Below are positions 15,486 to 26,966 of a stretch of DNA of 35,494 nucleotides, piece by piece. The notes below the pieces were generated by a model. That model saw only the letters and a list, made by a program, of their open reading frames with translations. It made no database searches and was not told the DNA's origin. Origin of the DNA: Burkholderiales bacterium (GTDB lineage: Bacteria > Pseudomonadota > Gammaproteobacteria > Burkholderiales > Burkholderiaceae_E); assembly GCA_003818495.1 (NCBI GenBank), contig RPRK01000028.1:1-35494 (forward strand), read 5' to 3'. The number at the start of each line of letters is the position of its first letter. The first letter of the stretch is position 1. The translations under genes were made by a program, and so were the position numbers.

Positions 15486-16513
15486 CGCGCGAGTATGCCG
15501 TACCGGGTCGGCGCGCCCGCCCGCTCATCCCGCTCCTCGCGCTCGTTCCGCCCACCCCGCCCGAACCGGGCCCGGTACGCGCCCGGCGGCACGCCGACGA
15601 TGCGCCGGAACGCCACGCGGAACGTCTCCGGTGACCCGTAGCCGCACTGCGCGGCGACGTGCGCCACCGGCATCGTCGTGGACTCGAGCAGCTCGCGGGC
15701 GCGCGCCATCCGCTCGCGCTGCAGCCAGGCGAGCGGGCTCGTGCCGACGCTCGCCTCGAAGTGCCGCAGGAAGGTGCGCGGACTCATCGCCGCGCGCTCG
15801 GCGAGCGTCTCGATGGCGATCGGCGCGTCGAGCCGCGCACGCGCCCAGTCGAGCACCTGCGACATCGTGCGGCCCGGCCGCGGCGCCACCGGCGTCTCGA
15901 CGTACTGCGCCTGCCCGCCCTCGCGGTGGGCCGGCATCACCAGCCGCCGCGCGACCATGTTCGCCACCCGCGCGCCGAAGTCGCGACGGATCAGGTGCAG
16001 CCCCGCGTCCATGCCCGCCGCGCTGCCCGCGGAGGTGAGCAGCGGACCGTCCTCGACGTACAGCACGTCGTCCGCCACGGTGACGAGCGGGAAGCGCTCG
16101 CGCAGCTCGGCGACGTAGCGCCAGTGGGTGGTGGCACGACGCCCGTCGAGCAGCCCCGCGTACCCGAGCACGAACGCGCCGGAGCAGATCGTCAGCACGC
16201 GCGCCCCGCGGCCGACCGCGCGCCGCAGCTCGCGCAGCAGCGGCTCGGGCGGCCGCTCGGCGCGGTCGCGCCAGCCGGGCACGACGATCGTGCGCGCGTG
16301 GCGCAGCGCGGCGACACCCGCCTGCGCGCGCACGAGCACGCCGCCGCTGCCGCGCGCCTCGCGGCCGTCGACGCCGACGATCCTGCAGTCGTACCAGGGC
16401 ACGCCGAGCTCGGGACGGTCGAGGTCGAACAGCTCGATGGCGATGCCGTATTCGAAGGTGCACAGCCCGTCGTAGGCGAGCACCGCGACGATGCCGGGGT
16501 CGGTGGGGCGCAT
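15482..16513 (-). CDS. GlxA/FtrA-like transcriptional regulator (DJ-1/PfpI plus AraC helix-turn-helix)
   Basis: The 343-residue protein begins with a DJ-1/PfpI-like domain (residues 8-190) that includes ICSGAFVLGYAGLLDGRRATTHW, where C110 is at the nucleophile-elbow position. Residues about 225-325 are an AraC-type double helix-turn-helix (IETLAERAAMSPRTFLRHFE, then VAAQCGYGSPETFRVAFRRIVGVPPGAYR). This is the GlxA/FtrA architecture; such regulators usually activate an adjacent gene. The divergent rhodanese and DUF1272 genes, which accompany FtrA-like regulators in many proteobacteria, are the likely targets. The ATG at 16513 leaves a 97-bp divergent region. The downstream gene overlaps its stop by 4 bp. 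Confidence 0.88.
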   Translation of the reverse strand: MRPTDPGIVAVLAYDGLCTFEYGIAIELFDLDRPELGVPWYDCRIVGVDGREARGSGGVLVRAQAGVAALRHARTIVVPGWRDRAERPPEPLLRELRRAVGRGARVLTICSGAFVLGYAGLLDGRRATTHWRYVAELRERFPLVTVADDVLYVEDGPLLTSAGSAAGMDAGLHLIRRDFGARVANMVARRLVMPAHREGGQAQYVETPVAPRPGRTMSQVLDWARARLDAPIAIETLAERAAMSPRTFLRHFEASVGTSPLAWLQRERMARARELLESTTMPVAHVAAQCGYGSPETFRVAFRRIVGVPPGAYRARFGRGGRNEREERDERAGAPTRYGILAR

Positions 16514-16533
16514 TGGCGGAAAGTTACCAGAGC

Positions 16534-16560
16534 CTGTCGATCTCGCCACTCCTCGGACAG
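16534..16560. promoter_or_regulatory. Imperfect inverted repeat in the FtrA/rhodanese divergent region
   Basis: CTGTC at 16534-16538 and GACAG at 16556-16560 face each other across 17 bp in the 97-bp gap between the FtrA-like regulator and the rhodanese gene. Short arms make this a weak operator candidate. Confidence 0.3.
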
Positions 16561-16610
16561 CCGACCGCCACCGACAATGATTCCCGTCACTCCACGCGCG
16601 GATCCGCCCC

Positions 16611-17063
16611 ATGCCACCGACCATCGCACCGACCACCGCATCGCCCGGCGTCTCGACCGTCGCCTCGATCCCCGCGGCCCCGCCGGCCGCCGCCCTCGCG
16701 CACTTCGAGGCGCTGCTCGCGCACGAGACCGACTGCGCCGACGTGCAGGCCGACCTCGCCGCCGGCACCGCCGCCTTCGTGCTGCTCGACGTGCGCGGCC
16801 CCGCGGCGTACGCGCGCGGTCACGTCGCCGGCGCCGTCAGCCTGCCGCACCGCGGCATCGACGCCGCGCGGATGGCCGAGTGGCCCGAGGGCACGCTCTT
16901 CGTGGTGTACTGCGCGGGGCCCCACTGCAACGGCGCGGACCGGGCGGCGCTGCGGCTGGCGCGACTCGGCCGGCCGGTGAAGAAGATGATCGGCGGCGTG
17001 ACCGGCTGGCTCGACGAGGGCTTCAGGCTGGCAGCCGACGACGGCGCCTCGCGCAAGGTCTGA
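16611..17063 (+). CDS. Cytoplasmic rhodanese-domain protein next to FtrA
   Basis: The 150-residue protein has an Ala/Pro-rich start and one rhodanese domain (about 35-142): FVLLDVRGPAAYARGHVAGA, a catalytic Cys101 in YCAGPHCNGADRAA, and MIGGVTGWLDEGF. Cys106 is a second cysteine in the active-site loop, which fits the subgroup found beside FtrA-like regulators. It should move sulfane sulfur; no signal peptide is seen. It is divergent from the regulator and followed after 15 bp by the DUF1272 gene, suggesting an operon. The first ATG at 16611 was used; the N-terminal 25 residues are low in complexity, so a later start is possible. Confidence 0.85.
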   Translation: MPPTIAPTTASPGVSTVASIPAAPPAAALAHFEALLAHETDCADVQADLAAGTAAFVLLDVRGPAAYARGHVAGAVSLPHRGIDAARMAEWPEGTLFVVYCAGPHCNGADRAALRLARLGRPVKKMIGGVTGWLDEGFRLAADDGASRKV

Positions 17064-17078
17064 CCCCTGGAGATCGCC

Positions 17079-17327
17079 ATGCTCACGCTCAAGCCGTCCT
17101 GCGAATGCTGCGACGTCGACCTGCCGCCCGAGACGCCCGACGCCCGCATCTGCTCGTTCGAGTGCACCTTCTGCGCGACCTGCGCGGACGACCGGCTCGG
17201 CGGGCACTGCCCGAACTGCGGCGGCGAGCTGCTGCGCCGGCCGCGCCGACCCGCCGGCAAGCTCGCCCGGTTCCCGGCATCGACCGAGCGGGTGTTCAAG
17301 CCGCAGGGCTGCCCGCCCACCGCCTGA
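17079..17327 (+). CDS. DUF1272 cysteine-rich zinc-ribbon-like protein
   Basis: The 82-residue protein contains nine cysteines in its first 47 positions, arranged as CxCC, CxxxC, CxxC and CPNC (C8, C10, C11, C25, C29, C32, C35, C44, C47), which should bind zinc. Sequence and length match DUF1272, with the start LTLKPSCECCDVDLPP and the segment CSFECTFCATCAD. Its function is unknown; it is regularly found with FtrA-like regulators and rhodaneses, as here. The spacing to the rhodanese gene is 15 bp, with GGAG before the ATG. Confidence 0.88.
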   Translation: MLTLKPSCECCDVDLPPETPDARICSFECTFCATCADDRLGGHCPNCGGELLRRPRRPAGKLARFPASTERVFKPQGCPPTA

Positions 17328-17397
17328 GCGCACGCGCTCCGGATCGCGCGCGGCGTCGCGCACGGGGCGTCGGTGCGGCGTCCGGTATCGCTGCGGA

Positions 17398-17426
17398 TTG
17401 ACCCCGCTCCGGGCGCGGCACAGACT
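17398..17426 (+). promoter_or_regulatory. Candidate promoter of the EthD-like gene
   Basis: TTGACC at 17398-17403 and CAGACT at 17421-17426 are 17 bp apart, 65 bp before the EthD-like start. The -35 is good and the -10 weak, but the same CAGACT occurs in front of the hemerythrin-like gene. Confidence 0.35.
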
Positions 17427-17490
17427 TCGACGACCCGTGCCGGGCGTGCGCATGCCGCGCCGTCCGGGCGCGAGGTCCGGGGAGACGACG

Positions 17491-17802
17491 ATGATCAAGG
17501 TGACGGTGATGTACCCGCACACGGAAGGCGCGAAGTTCGACCACGCGTACTACCGCGACACGCACATGCCGATGGTGAAGGACTCGGTCGGCGCGGCCTG
17601 CCTGTCGTACACCGTCGCCAAGGGACTCGCCGGCGGCGCACCGGGCGCCCCCCCGCCCTTCGTCGCGTACTGCGAGCTGTTCTTCGAGTCGGTGCCGGCC
17701 TTCCAGGCCGCATTCGCCCCGAAGGCCAAGTCGATCATGGCCGACGTCCCGAACTACACCGACATCGTGCCGACGATGCAGATCAGCGAAGTGGTGCAGT
17801 GA
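17491..17802 (+). CDS. EthD-family dimeric alpha-beta barrel protein
   Basis: The 103-residue protein starts MIKVTVMYPHTEGAKFDHAYYRDTHMPMVKD, where the YYRDTHMP segment is the EthD signature. A YCELFFESVPAFQAAF segment and a C-terminal TDIVPTMQISEV strand complete the ferredoxin-like fold. EthD itself supports ethyl tert-butyl ether degradation in Rhodococcus, but most homologues are of unknown role and may act on quinone-like or electrophilic compounds. GGGGAG lies before the ATG. It converges with the GST gene, only 4 bp apart. Confidence 0.85.
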   Translation: MIKVTVMYPHTEGAKFDHAYYRDTHMPMVKDSVGAACLSYTVAKGLAGGAPGAPPPFVAYCELFFESVPAFQAAFAPKAKSIMADVPNYTDIVPTMQISEVVQ

Positions 17803-17806
17803 GGGA

Positions 17807-18433
17807 TCAGCCGCGCGACAGCGCCACCCAGCGCTGCAGGCTCGGCCGCGCCCACTGCCGCGTCGCGTAGTCGGCGAGCCGGACCGGCACCTCGTCGCCG
17901 GCCATCACCAGCCGGTTCAGCATCAGCGCGAGGTCGGTGTCGGCGATGCACCAGTCGGCGAACAGGTGCTCGCCGCCGTGCGCGAGCCAGCCGCCCGCGG
18001 CCGCGAACAGCCGCGCGGCGGCGGCCCGTGCGGCGGGCGACAGCGGGGTCGGCACCGGCGTCGCGAACACGAACGCGGTCGAACGCTCCTCGCGGATCGG
18101 CATCAGGTCGCTGCGGATCCATGCCTGAACCTGGCGGGCCACCGCGCGCTCGCGCGGGTCGGCCGGATACAGGCGCGGCCCGGGGAAGGCCTCGTCGACG
18201 TACTCGTCGATCGCCGAGGACTCGGCGAGCCTGAAGCCGCCGTGGTCCAGCGTCGGCACGCGGCCGGTGGCCGAAGTCGCGCCGTAGGCCGCGCGGCGGT
18301 GCTCGCCGGCGTCGAGGTCGACGGTCCGCGTCTCGAAGGCGACGCCCTTCTCCACGAGCGCCACGAACGCGGACATCGCGTACGGGCTGAAGTGGTTCGC
18401 GTCGACGTGCAGGCAGATACCGTCGGTGTTCAT
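17807..18433 (-). CDS. Glutathione S-transferase family protein
   Basis: The 208-residue protein has the GST length and layout. The N-terminal thioredoxin-like domain (1-80) has SPYAMSAFVALVEKGVAFE, GRVPTLDHGGFRLAESSAIDEYVDE with the cis-Pro and the glutathione-binding E-S pair. The helical C-terminal domain (90-205) includes FADWCIADTDLALMLNRL, the N-capping box region. It resembles YfcF-like GSTs, which reduce peroxides or conjugate glutathione; the substrate is unknown. A strong GGGGGAG ribosome binding site precedes the ATG. Its neighbours are a glyoxalase-like and a GFA-like gene, both commonly tied to glutathione adducts. Confidence 0.9.
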   Translation of the reverse strand: MNTDGICLHVDANHFSPYAMSAFVALVEKGVAFETRTVDLDAGEHRRAAYGATSATGRVPTLDHGGFRLAESSAIDEYVDEAFPGPRLYPADPRERAVARQVQAWIRSDLMPIREERSTAFVFATPVPTPLSPAARAAAARLFAAAGGWLAHGGEHLFADWCIADTDLALMLNRLVMAGDEVPVRLADYATRQWARPSLQRWVALSRG

Positions 18434-18548
18434 GGTGTCTCCCCCAGCCCCTTCGGTTGGTGCCGATGGTACGCCCGTTCGGGGGGGTGGCGGACGGGCG
18501 GCGACGGACTGTGGAACGCGATCCGTGCACTGCGTCACCGAACCCGCA

Positions 18549-18590
18549 CGGGGCGCGGCGTACGGAGCGCGCCGCACGCCGCACGCCCCG
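18549..18590 (-). terminator. Hairpin after the glyoxalase-like gene
   Basis: CGGGGCG plus CGGCGT pair with ACGCCG and CGCCCCG, interrupted by a 2-base bulge, around a 14-base loop. It begins 4 bp beyond the stop codon in the direction of transcription. No T tract. Confidence 0.35.
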
Positions 18591-18594
18591 GTCC

Positions 18595-18972
18595 TCACCG
18601 CATCGAATGCAGCCCGACCATGTTCCCCTCGGTGTCGGCCACCAGCGCGATGTGGCCGTGCTCGCCGATCGCGAACTTCGGCCGCATGACCTGCCCGCCC
18701 GCGGCCTCGACGCGCGCCGCCTCGACCCCGCAGTCGTCGCAGGCGAAGTAGACGAGCGTGCCGCCGCCACCGGGCTCGATGCCCGCCATCTTCACGAGCG
18801 CGCCCGAGGCGCCACTCCCCTCCTGCGACGAGGCGAAGCTCCACATCTCGGACTCGCCCGTCGGGTCCTCGAGCTTCGTGAGCGAGGCACCTAGCACGGT
18901 CTCGTAGAAGCGCTTCGCGCGCGCGATGTCGGCGACGTAGATCTCGAACCAGACGACGGGATTCGGCTTCAT
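18595..18972 (-). CDS. VOC/glyoxalase-like protein
   Basis: The 125-residue single-module protein starts with PVVWFEIYVADIARAKRFYETVLG, the first beta-alpha unit of the vicinal oxygen chelate fold, and contains TLVYFACDD, a helix ending in GGQVMRPKFAIGEHGHIALVADTEGN and GLHS. Two half-modules make one VOC unit that would dimerise around metal sites; H at GEHG and E at FEIY are plausible ligands. It is closest in style to glyoxalase/bleomycin-resistance proteins of unspecified substrate. The ATG at 18972 has AGGAGTCCGAG upstream. It is on the same strand as the GFA-like and GST genes. Confidence 0.87.
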   Translation of the reverse strand: MKPNPVVWFEIYVADIARAKRFYETVLGASLTKLEDPTGESEMWSFASSQEGSGASGALVKMAGIEPGGGGTLVYFACDDCGVEAARVEAAGGQVMRPKFAIGEHGHIALVADTEGNMVGLHSMR

Positions 18973-19026
18973 CTCGGACTCCTCGGGGTGCGGTGCGCCG
19001 CGGGGCGCGGCGCCGTCCCATGGAGT

Positions 19027-19515
19027 CTAGTCACCGCCGTCGGTCGGGCTCAAGCCGTTCCGCACGTGCCACTGCGCCAGCGACTCGTCCGGATAGGCGT
19101 CGAAGCTGCGGTCGCCGTCGCGGAGCTCGGGCTCGGCCCAGCCGGCCCGGGAGCCGAGCATGATGTGCTCGCGGGCCGGCGGCGTCGGCAGCGGCGTGTC
19201 GATCGCCGAGGCGTGCGGATGCACGAGATCGGGCCAGGTCGGGTCGTACAGCCACAGCGCGCTGCCGCATCGGCTGCAGAAATGGCGCCGGCCGCTGCTG
19301 ACCGAGCCGTCCTCCATCCGAGCGCGGTAGACCGACAGGTGTTCCTTGCCCTCGACGCGCAGCGTGCGGTGGTCCGCGCCGAGGTTGATCGCGCAGCCGC
19401 CGCCGCCCGCGGTCTTGCGACAGATCGAGCAGTAGCAGCGCAGGTACGGATACGGCTCGGTCGATTCGACCGTGAAGCGGACCGCACGGCAGTGGCAGGC
19501 GCCTTCGAGCTTCAT
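19027..19515 (-). CDS. GFA-like zinc-binding protein
   Basis: The 162-residue protein opens with GACHCRAVRF and continues with RCYCSICRKTAGGGG and HFCSRCGSALWLYDP. These three cysteine clusters are the zinc-binding signature of the glutathione-dependent formaldehyde-activating (GFA) fold. In Paracoccus Gfa was proposed to assist addition of glutathione to formaldehyde; many homologues have other unknown roles. Length is usual. The start MKLEGACHC is supported by GGAG-containing sequence upstream (GAGTCCCCG). It lies between the glyoxalase-like gene and the pseudouridine synthase gene on the same strand. Confidence 0.88.
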   Translation of the reverse strand: MKLEGACHCRAVRFTVESTEPYPYLRCYCSICRKTAGGGGCAINLGADHRTLRVEGKEHLSVYRARMEDGSVSSGRRHFCSRCGSALWLYDPTWPDLVHPHASAIDTPLPTPPAREHIMLGSRAGWAEPELRDGDRSFDAYPDESLAQWHVRNGLSPTDGGD

Positions 19516-19543
19516 CGGGGACTCCGGGGTTCGGTTGCCGGAA

Positions 19544-20527
19544 TCAGAAGCGTTCTTCGGGCCCGAGGTAGCGCCACTGCCCGACCGGCACGCCGGCGAG
19601 CGGCACACGGCCGATCCGCAGCCGGCTGATCGCGAGGACCTTCAGGCCGGCGTCGGCGCAGGCGCGCTCGATGCGGCCGGGCTGGTGCCCCTTGATCGCG
19701 AAGCGCAGCCGCGTCGTCTCGTCCGAGCTGCTGCCGATGCTGACCCGCATCGCGCGCGGGGCGCGCGGCTCGGCCGGGTCGATCGCCAGCCGCGCGAGCA
19801 GCGCCGGATCCACCGGGCCCGCGACATCCACCATCGTCTCGTGCTCGAGCTGCGAGGCGTCCTCGGTCAGCCGCCGCGCGATCCGCGGGTCCTGCGAGAA
19901 CACCAGCAGGCCGCCCGCCGTCGTCTCCAGCGGCGTCAGGCAGAGCTGGCGCCGCAGGTGCGCGGGCTCGACGCGCGGCGGCACCCGGTCGCCCGTGGCG
20001 CGATGCCGGACCTGCAGCAGGCCCGCCGCCCCGTCGGCCGCATTGCCGACCACGATGCCGGCCACCAGGCCCGGCGGCTTGTTCAGCAGCAGCGTCACCG
20101 GCTCGGTCGCCGACAGCGTCGCACCGCGCGTCAGCGCGACGCGCTGCGCATCGCGCACGCGGCTCGGCGGCGTGTCGACCACCACGCCGTCCACCGTCAC
20201 CATCCCCGACTCGATGTAGCGCTCGGCTTCGCTGCGCGAGCAGCCGATCTCGCGGGCGAGGCGCTTGGCGAGCCGCTCGCCTTCGGCCGCCGGCAGCTCG
20301 GGTGCAGCCACGGGGCTCGGGGCGCTCGGGGCGCTCGGGGCGCTGCGGGCCCTCGGGGCAGGCCGAGCGGAGGGGCCGGTCGGGGCCAGGGCCGGGGCCG
20401 GGGCCGGGGCCGATGCCGGTGTCGAGGCCGGAGCACGGCGCCAGGCAGCGCCGGGGCGCGATGGGCCGGGGCGCGACGGGCCGGAGGGTTCGGATGGAGC
20501 GGGCGGGCGGTTCGGAGGGCGACTCAT
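19544..20527 (-). CDS. RsuA/RluB/RluF-type pseudouridine synthase with altered catalytic motif
   Basis: The 327-residue protein has an 80-residue Pro/Ala/Ser-rich head, an S4 RNA-binding domain (about 84-135: RLAKRLAREIGCSRSEAERYI, VTVDG) and a pseudouridine synthase domain (about 143-325). VTLLLNKPPGLVAG and GGLLVFSQDPRIARRLTED are family motifs. The catalytic GRLDxxTxGLL motif instead reads T-P-L-E-T-T-A-G-G-L-L, so the essential Asp aligns with E201. The product may be inactive or use Glu; RNA binding seems intact. The start ATG overlaps the stop of the glycosyltransferase gene by 4 bp (ATGA). The head is encoded by short GC-rich repeats. Confidence 0.82.
   Translation of the reverse strand: MSRPPNRPPAPSEPSGPSRPGPSRPGAAWRRAPASTPASAPAPAPALAPTGPSARPAPRARSAPSAPSAPSPVAAPELPAAEGERLAKRLAREIGCSRSEAERYIESGMVTVDGVVVDTPPSRVRDAQRVALTRGATLSATEPVTLLLNKPPGLVAGIVVGNAADGAAGLLQVRHRATGDRVPPRVEPAHLRRQLCLTPLETTAGGLLVFSQDPRIARRLTEDASQLEHETMVDVAGPVDPALLARLAIDPAEPRAPRAMRVSIGSSSDETTRLRFAIKGHQPGRIERACADAGLKVLAISRLRIGRVPLAGVPVGQWRYLGPEERF
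20300..20420. repeat. Low-complexity GC repeats in the pseudouridine synthase head
   Basis: Several copies of a 9-bp GGGGCGCTC-type unit and a run of GGGGCC-type hexamers code the Ala/Pro/Ser-rich head of the pseudouridine synthase. All are in multiples of three bases, so changes would preserve the frame. Confidence 0.7.
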
Positions 20528-21759
20528 GCCCGCATGGTACGGGGCGTCGCCTGTCTCGGTCGCGGCACGTCGTCGAGGTCGCGGCCGCCGCGCCACCGCG
20601 CCCAGTGCCCGTCGACCCAGTCGCCGAACCGGCGGTCGAAGGCCTCGCGCGAGAAACGCCGGGCGCGCTCGACGCAGGCCGCCGCGGCGATGCGTGCGCC
20701 GGACCGCTCGAAGCGCTCGATCGCCTCGACGATCGCCTGCGGCGTCTGCTCGTCGAAGAACACGCCCGTGGGCGCGGCGTCCTCCAGCCCGGCCACCGTC
20801 TCGGCCGCGCCGCCGCGGCGCAGCGCGATCACCGGCGTGCCCAACCCCATCGCCTCGACCGGCGCGATGCCGAAGTCCTCGACCGCCGCGAACAGGAAGG
20901 CGCTCGCCCGCGCCACCGTCTCGCGCATCGTGTCGAGCGGCAGATGGCCTTCGAAGCGGACGTTCGGCGGCGCGCCCTCGCGCAGCCGGCGCGCATCCGG
21001 ACCGGTGCCGATCACGGTCAGCAGCCGGTCGGGCATCAGGCGGAAGGCGTCGACCAGCAGGTCGACCCGCTTGTAGTTGATGAGCCGCGACACCGTCACG
21101 TAGGTCTTCGGGTCGCGCGCCAGCCCGAGCGCCGGCTGCAGGTCCACCGGCGGCGCGATGACCTCCGCCTCGCGCCGGTACGCCTTCAGGATGCGGCGCG
21201 CGACGAACGCGGAGTTCGCGGCGAAGGCGTCCACGCCGGCGGCGCTGCGATGGTCCCAGAGCCGCATCCGGTGCAGCATCACCCGCGCGGCCAGCCCCTT
21301 GAGCCCGCGGTCCAGTCCTTCGGTGCGCAGGTAGGTCGGCTGCAGGTCCCAGGCGTAGCGCATCGGCGAGTGGCAGTAGCACAGGTGCAGCGCGTCGGGC
21401 GAGACGATCACGCCCTTGGCCACCGTGTGGCTGCTCGAGATCACCAGGTCGAAGTCCGACAGGTCGAACTGCTCGATGGCCAGCGGCATCAGCGGCACCG
21501 CGTACTTCAGCGTGCCGGGCAGGCCGGGCAGGCGCTGCAGGAAGCTCGTGCGCGGCGTGCGCCCGCCGAGCATGCCGCGGTCCGCCTCGGGCAGTCGGTC
21601 GATCAGCGTGAACAGCTCGGCGTCCGGATAGCGCTGCAGGATCGCCTCGGTCACCCGCTCCGATCCGGCCCGCTCGAGCAGCCACTCGTGGACGACGGCG
21701 ACACGCCGCGGCGCGCCCGGCGTCGTCAGGTGGGTGGATCGGGGGAGCACGGCGGCCAT
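20524..21759 (-). CDS. GT4-family glycosyltransferase
   Basis: The 411-residue protein is a GT-B fold glycosyltransferase. The N-terminal domain includes VAVVHEWLLERAGSERV and CYCHSPMRYAWDL; the C-terminal domain starts at KTYVTVSRLINYKRVDLLVDAF and holds the EX7E pair E294 and E302 in EDFGIAPVEAMG, followed by GTPVIALRRGGAAETV. This is a retaining GT4 enzyme that uses an NDP-sugar, probably on a polysaccharide or lipid carrier; donor and acceptor are unknown. The chosen ATG gives a normal N-terminus; an upstream ATG at 21900 would add 47 unlikely residues. The pseudouridine synthase overlaps its stop by 4 bp. Confidence 0.87.
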   Translation of the reverse strand: MAAVLPRSTHLTTPGAPRRVAVVHEWLLERAGSERVTEAILQRYPDAELFTLIDRLPEADRGMLGGRTPRTSFLQRLPGLPGTLKYAVPLMPLAIEQFDLSDFDLVISSSHTVAKGVIVSPDALHLCYCHSPMRYAWDLQPTYLRTEGLDRGLKGLAARVMLHRMRLWDHRSAAGVDAFAANSAFVARRILKAYRREAEVIAPPVDLQPALGLARDPKTYVTVSRLINYKRVDLLVDAFRLMPDRLLTVIGTGPDARRLREGAPPNVRFEGHLPLDTMRETVARASAFLFAAVEDFGIAPVEAMGLGTPVIALRRGGAAETVAGLEDAAPTGVFFDEQTPQAIVEAIERFERSGARIAAAACVERARRFSREAFDRRFGDWVDGHWARWRGGRDLDDVPRPRQATPRTMRA

Positions 21760-21963
21760 GATCCGGGCGAGGCTACAGGCTGTCGCCTCCTGCCAGTGGC
21801 CAGGGCGGACGGTCTTCGGGCGAGGCCGACGGGCGGTGCGGGAGGCGTCGCCGGGGGACGACAGGCGGGTGCGCAAGGGTCCCGCTCCCTGTTGGCACAC
21901 GCTGCGTCGTGGAAGCGGCCATGCCTGAGGGCCTTGTATTGCAGCAAGACGCCCACCAGAAGC

Positions 21964-21995
21964 AAAAAGCCCGACACGTTACCGTGCCGGGCTTT
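21964..21995 (-). terminator. Factor-independent terminator of the atp operon
   Basis: Read on the minus strand, a hairpin of 8 plus 4 bp (AAAGCCCG with CGGGCTTT, one mismatch, then CACG with CGTG, 4-base loop) is followed by TTTTTG. It lies 20 bp after the atpC stop codon. Confidence 0.85.
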
Positions 21996-22014
21996 CCGCG
22001 TGAAACCGCGCGCC

Positions 22015-22431
22015 TTACTTCCCGCGCAGCTTCCTGATCGCCGCGATCTGCGCCATCGCCGTCGCCAGTTCGGCCTGCGCCTGGGCGTAGTCGATGTCGG
22101 CGGAGCGGTTCTGCAGCGCTTCCTCGGCGGCCTTGCGGGCCTCTTCGGCCTTGGCCTCGTCGAGGTCGTGGCCGCGGATCGCGGTGTCGGCGAGGACCGT
22201 CACGCGGTTCGGCTGCACCTCGAGGATGCCGCCGGCGACGAAGACGAACTCTTCCTCGCTCTTGCCGACCAGCTTGATGCGGACCGCGCCCGGCTTGATG
22301 CGGGTGATCAGCGGCATGTGCTGCGGATAGATCCCCAGCTCGCCCGTCTCGCCCGGCAGCGCGACGAACTCGGCCTCGCCTTCGAAGATGGATTCCTCGG
22401 CGCTGACGACGTCGACTTTGATCGTGTGCAT
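22015..22431 (-). CDS. atpC: ATP synthase F1 subunit epsilon
   Basis: At 138 residues it has the normal length for the epsilon subunit. The N-terminal beta sandwich (1-88) includes [42 protein letters not shown] and the [14 protein letters not shown]-type strand; the C-terminal part (90-138) is the helical hairpin [14 protein letters not shown]. Epsilon sits on the rotor stalk with gamma and in many bacteria its C-terminal helices inhibit ATP hydrolysis. It is the last gene of the atp operon, 58 bp after atpD, and a factor-independent terminator follows. Confidence 0.97.
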   Translation of the reverse strand: MHTIKVDVVSAEESIFEGEAEFVALPGETGELGIYPQHMPLITRIKPGAVRIKLVGKSEEEFVFVAGGILEVQPNRVTVLADTAIRGHDLDEAKAEEARKAAEEALQNRSADIDYAQAQAELATAMAQIAAIRKLRGK

Positions 22432-22489
22432 GCGGATGTCCTGGCGTATCGAGAGCGGCCCGGCGCGCGAGCGCCGGACCGTCCGGGGA

Positions 22490-24806
<2,317 letters not shown>

Positions 24807-24846
24807 GGCTACTTTGCCCTTCGCGTGTGCGGTTCGTCAGCGACGG

Positions 24847-26388
<1,542 letters not shown>

Positions 26389-26417
26389 GGTTCGTTCCTT
26401 CCTGTTTCGCGTCGCGC

Positions 26418-26951
26418 TCAGTTCATGAGCGCGTCAGCGAGCTGCGCGAGCTTGCCGCGGACCGAGGCGTCCATCACCTCGTCTCCGATGCGGATCGAGA
26501 TGCCGCCGATCAGGTCGGCGTCGATGCTGACCGTGACCTTGACCTTGCGGCCGTACTTGGCTTCGAGCGTGGCGACCACGTCGGCCACCTGCTGTTCCGA
26601 CAGCGGATAGGCCGAGGTGACCTGCGCGTCGAGCACACCCTCGTGACCGTTGCGCAGCGTCTCGAAGATCGTGACGATCTCCGGGAGCACCTCGAGGCGC
26701 TCGTTGCTGGCGAGGACGGACACGAAGTTCATCTGCTCGTGCGACAGGGTGCCCGCGACGTCGGAGACGAGCGAGGCGACCTGCGCGTCGGTGACGCGGG
26801 GATTGCCGATCAGGCCGTGGGCGCCTTCGCTGCGCACCACCGCCGACAGGCGCCCGAGCGCGTCGGACCACTGGGGCAGCGCGTTGGCCTCGCGGGCCAG
26901 CTTGAAGGCGGCCTCGGCGTACGGCCGGGCGATGGTGAGCGATTCAGCCAT
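26418..26951 (-). CDS. atpH: ATP synthase F1 subunit delta
   Basis: The 177-residue delta subunit begins [22 protein letters not shown], a near-standard start, and ends with [25 protein letters not shown], the conserved C-terminal motif. The first hundred residues form the six-helix bundle that caps the alpha N-termini. It links F1 to the b-subunit peripheral stalk. Spacing to atpF is 15 bp, the tightest junction in the operon. Confidence 0.97.
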   Translation of the reverse strand: MAESLTIARPYAEAAFKLAREANALPQWSDALGRLSAVVRSEGAHGLIGNPRVTDAQVASLVSDVAGTLSHEQMNFVSVLASNERLEVLPEIVTIFETLRNGHEGVLDAQVTSAYPLSEQQVADVVATLEAKYGRKVKVTVSIDADLIGGISIRIGDEVMDASVRGKLAQLADALMN

Positions 26952-26966
26952 GGCGTGCGTCGGCCC

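Noticed and set aside
20300-20420. Repeat cluster considered as CRISPR-like
   Set aside because: Units are 6-9 bp, contiguous and without spacers, and they code a low-complexity protein segment.
21936-21960. Promoter for the glycosyltransferase gene (TTGCTT with CAATAC)
   Set aside because: The -10 element is too poor and overlaps the T tract after the atp terminator side; no convincing promoter was found.
21996-22010. Possible second parS near atpC (TTTCCGCGTGAAAC)
   Set aside because: One half is a good match but the palindrome has an extra base in the centre and does not reach the consensus.
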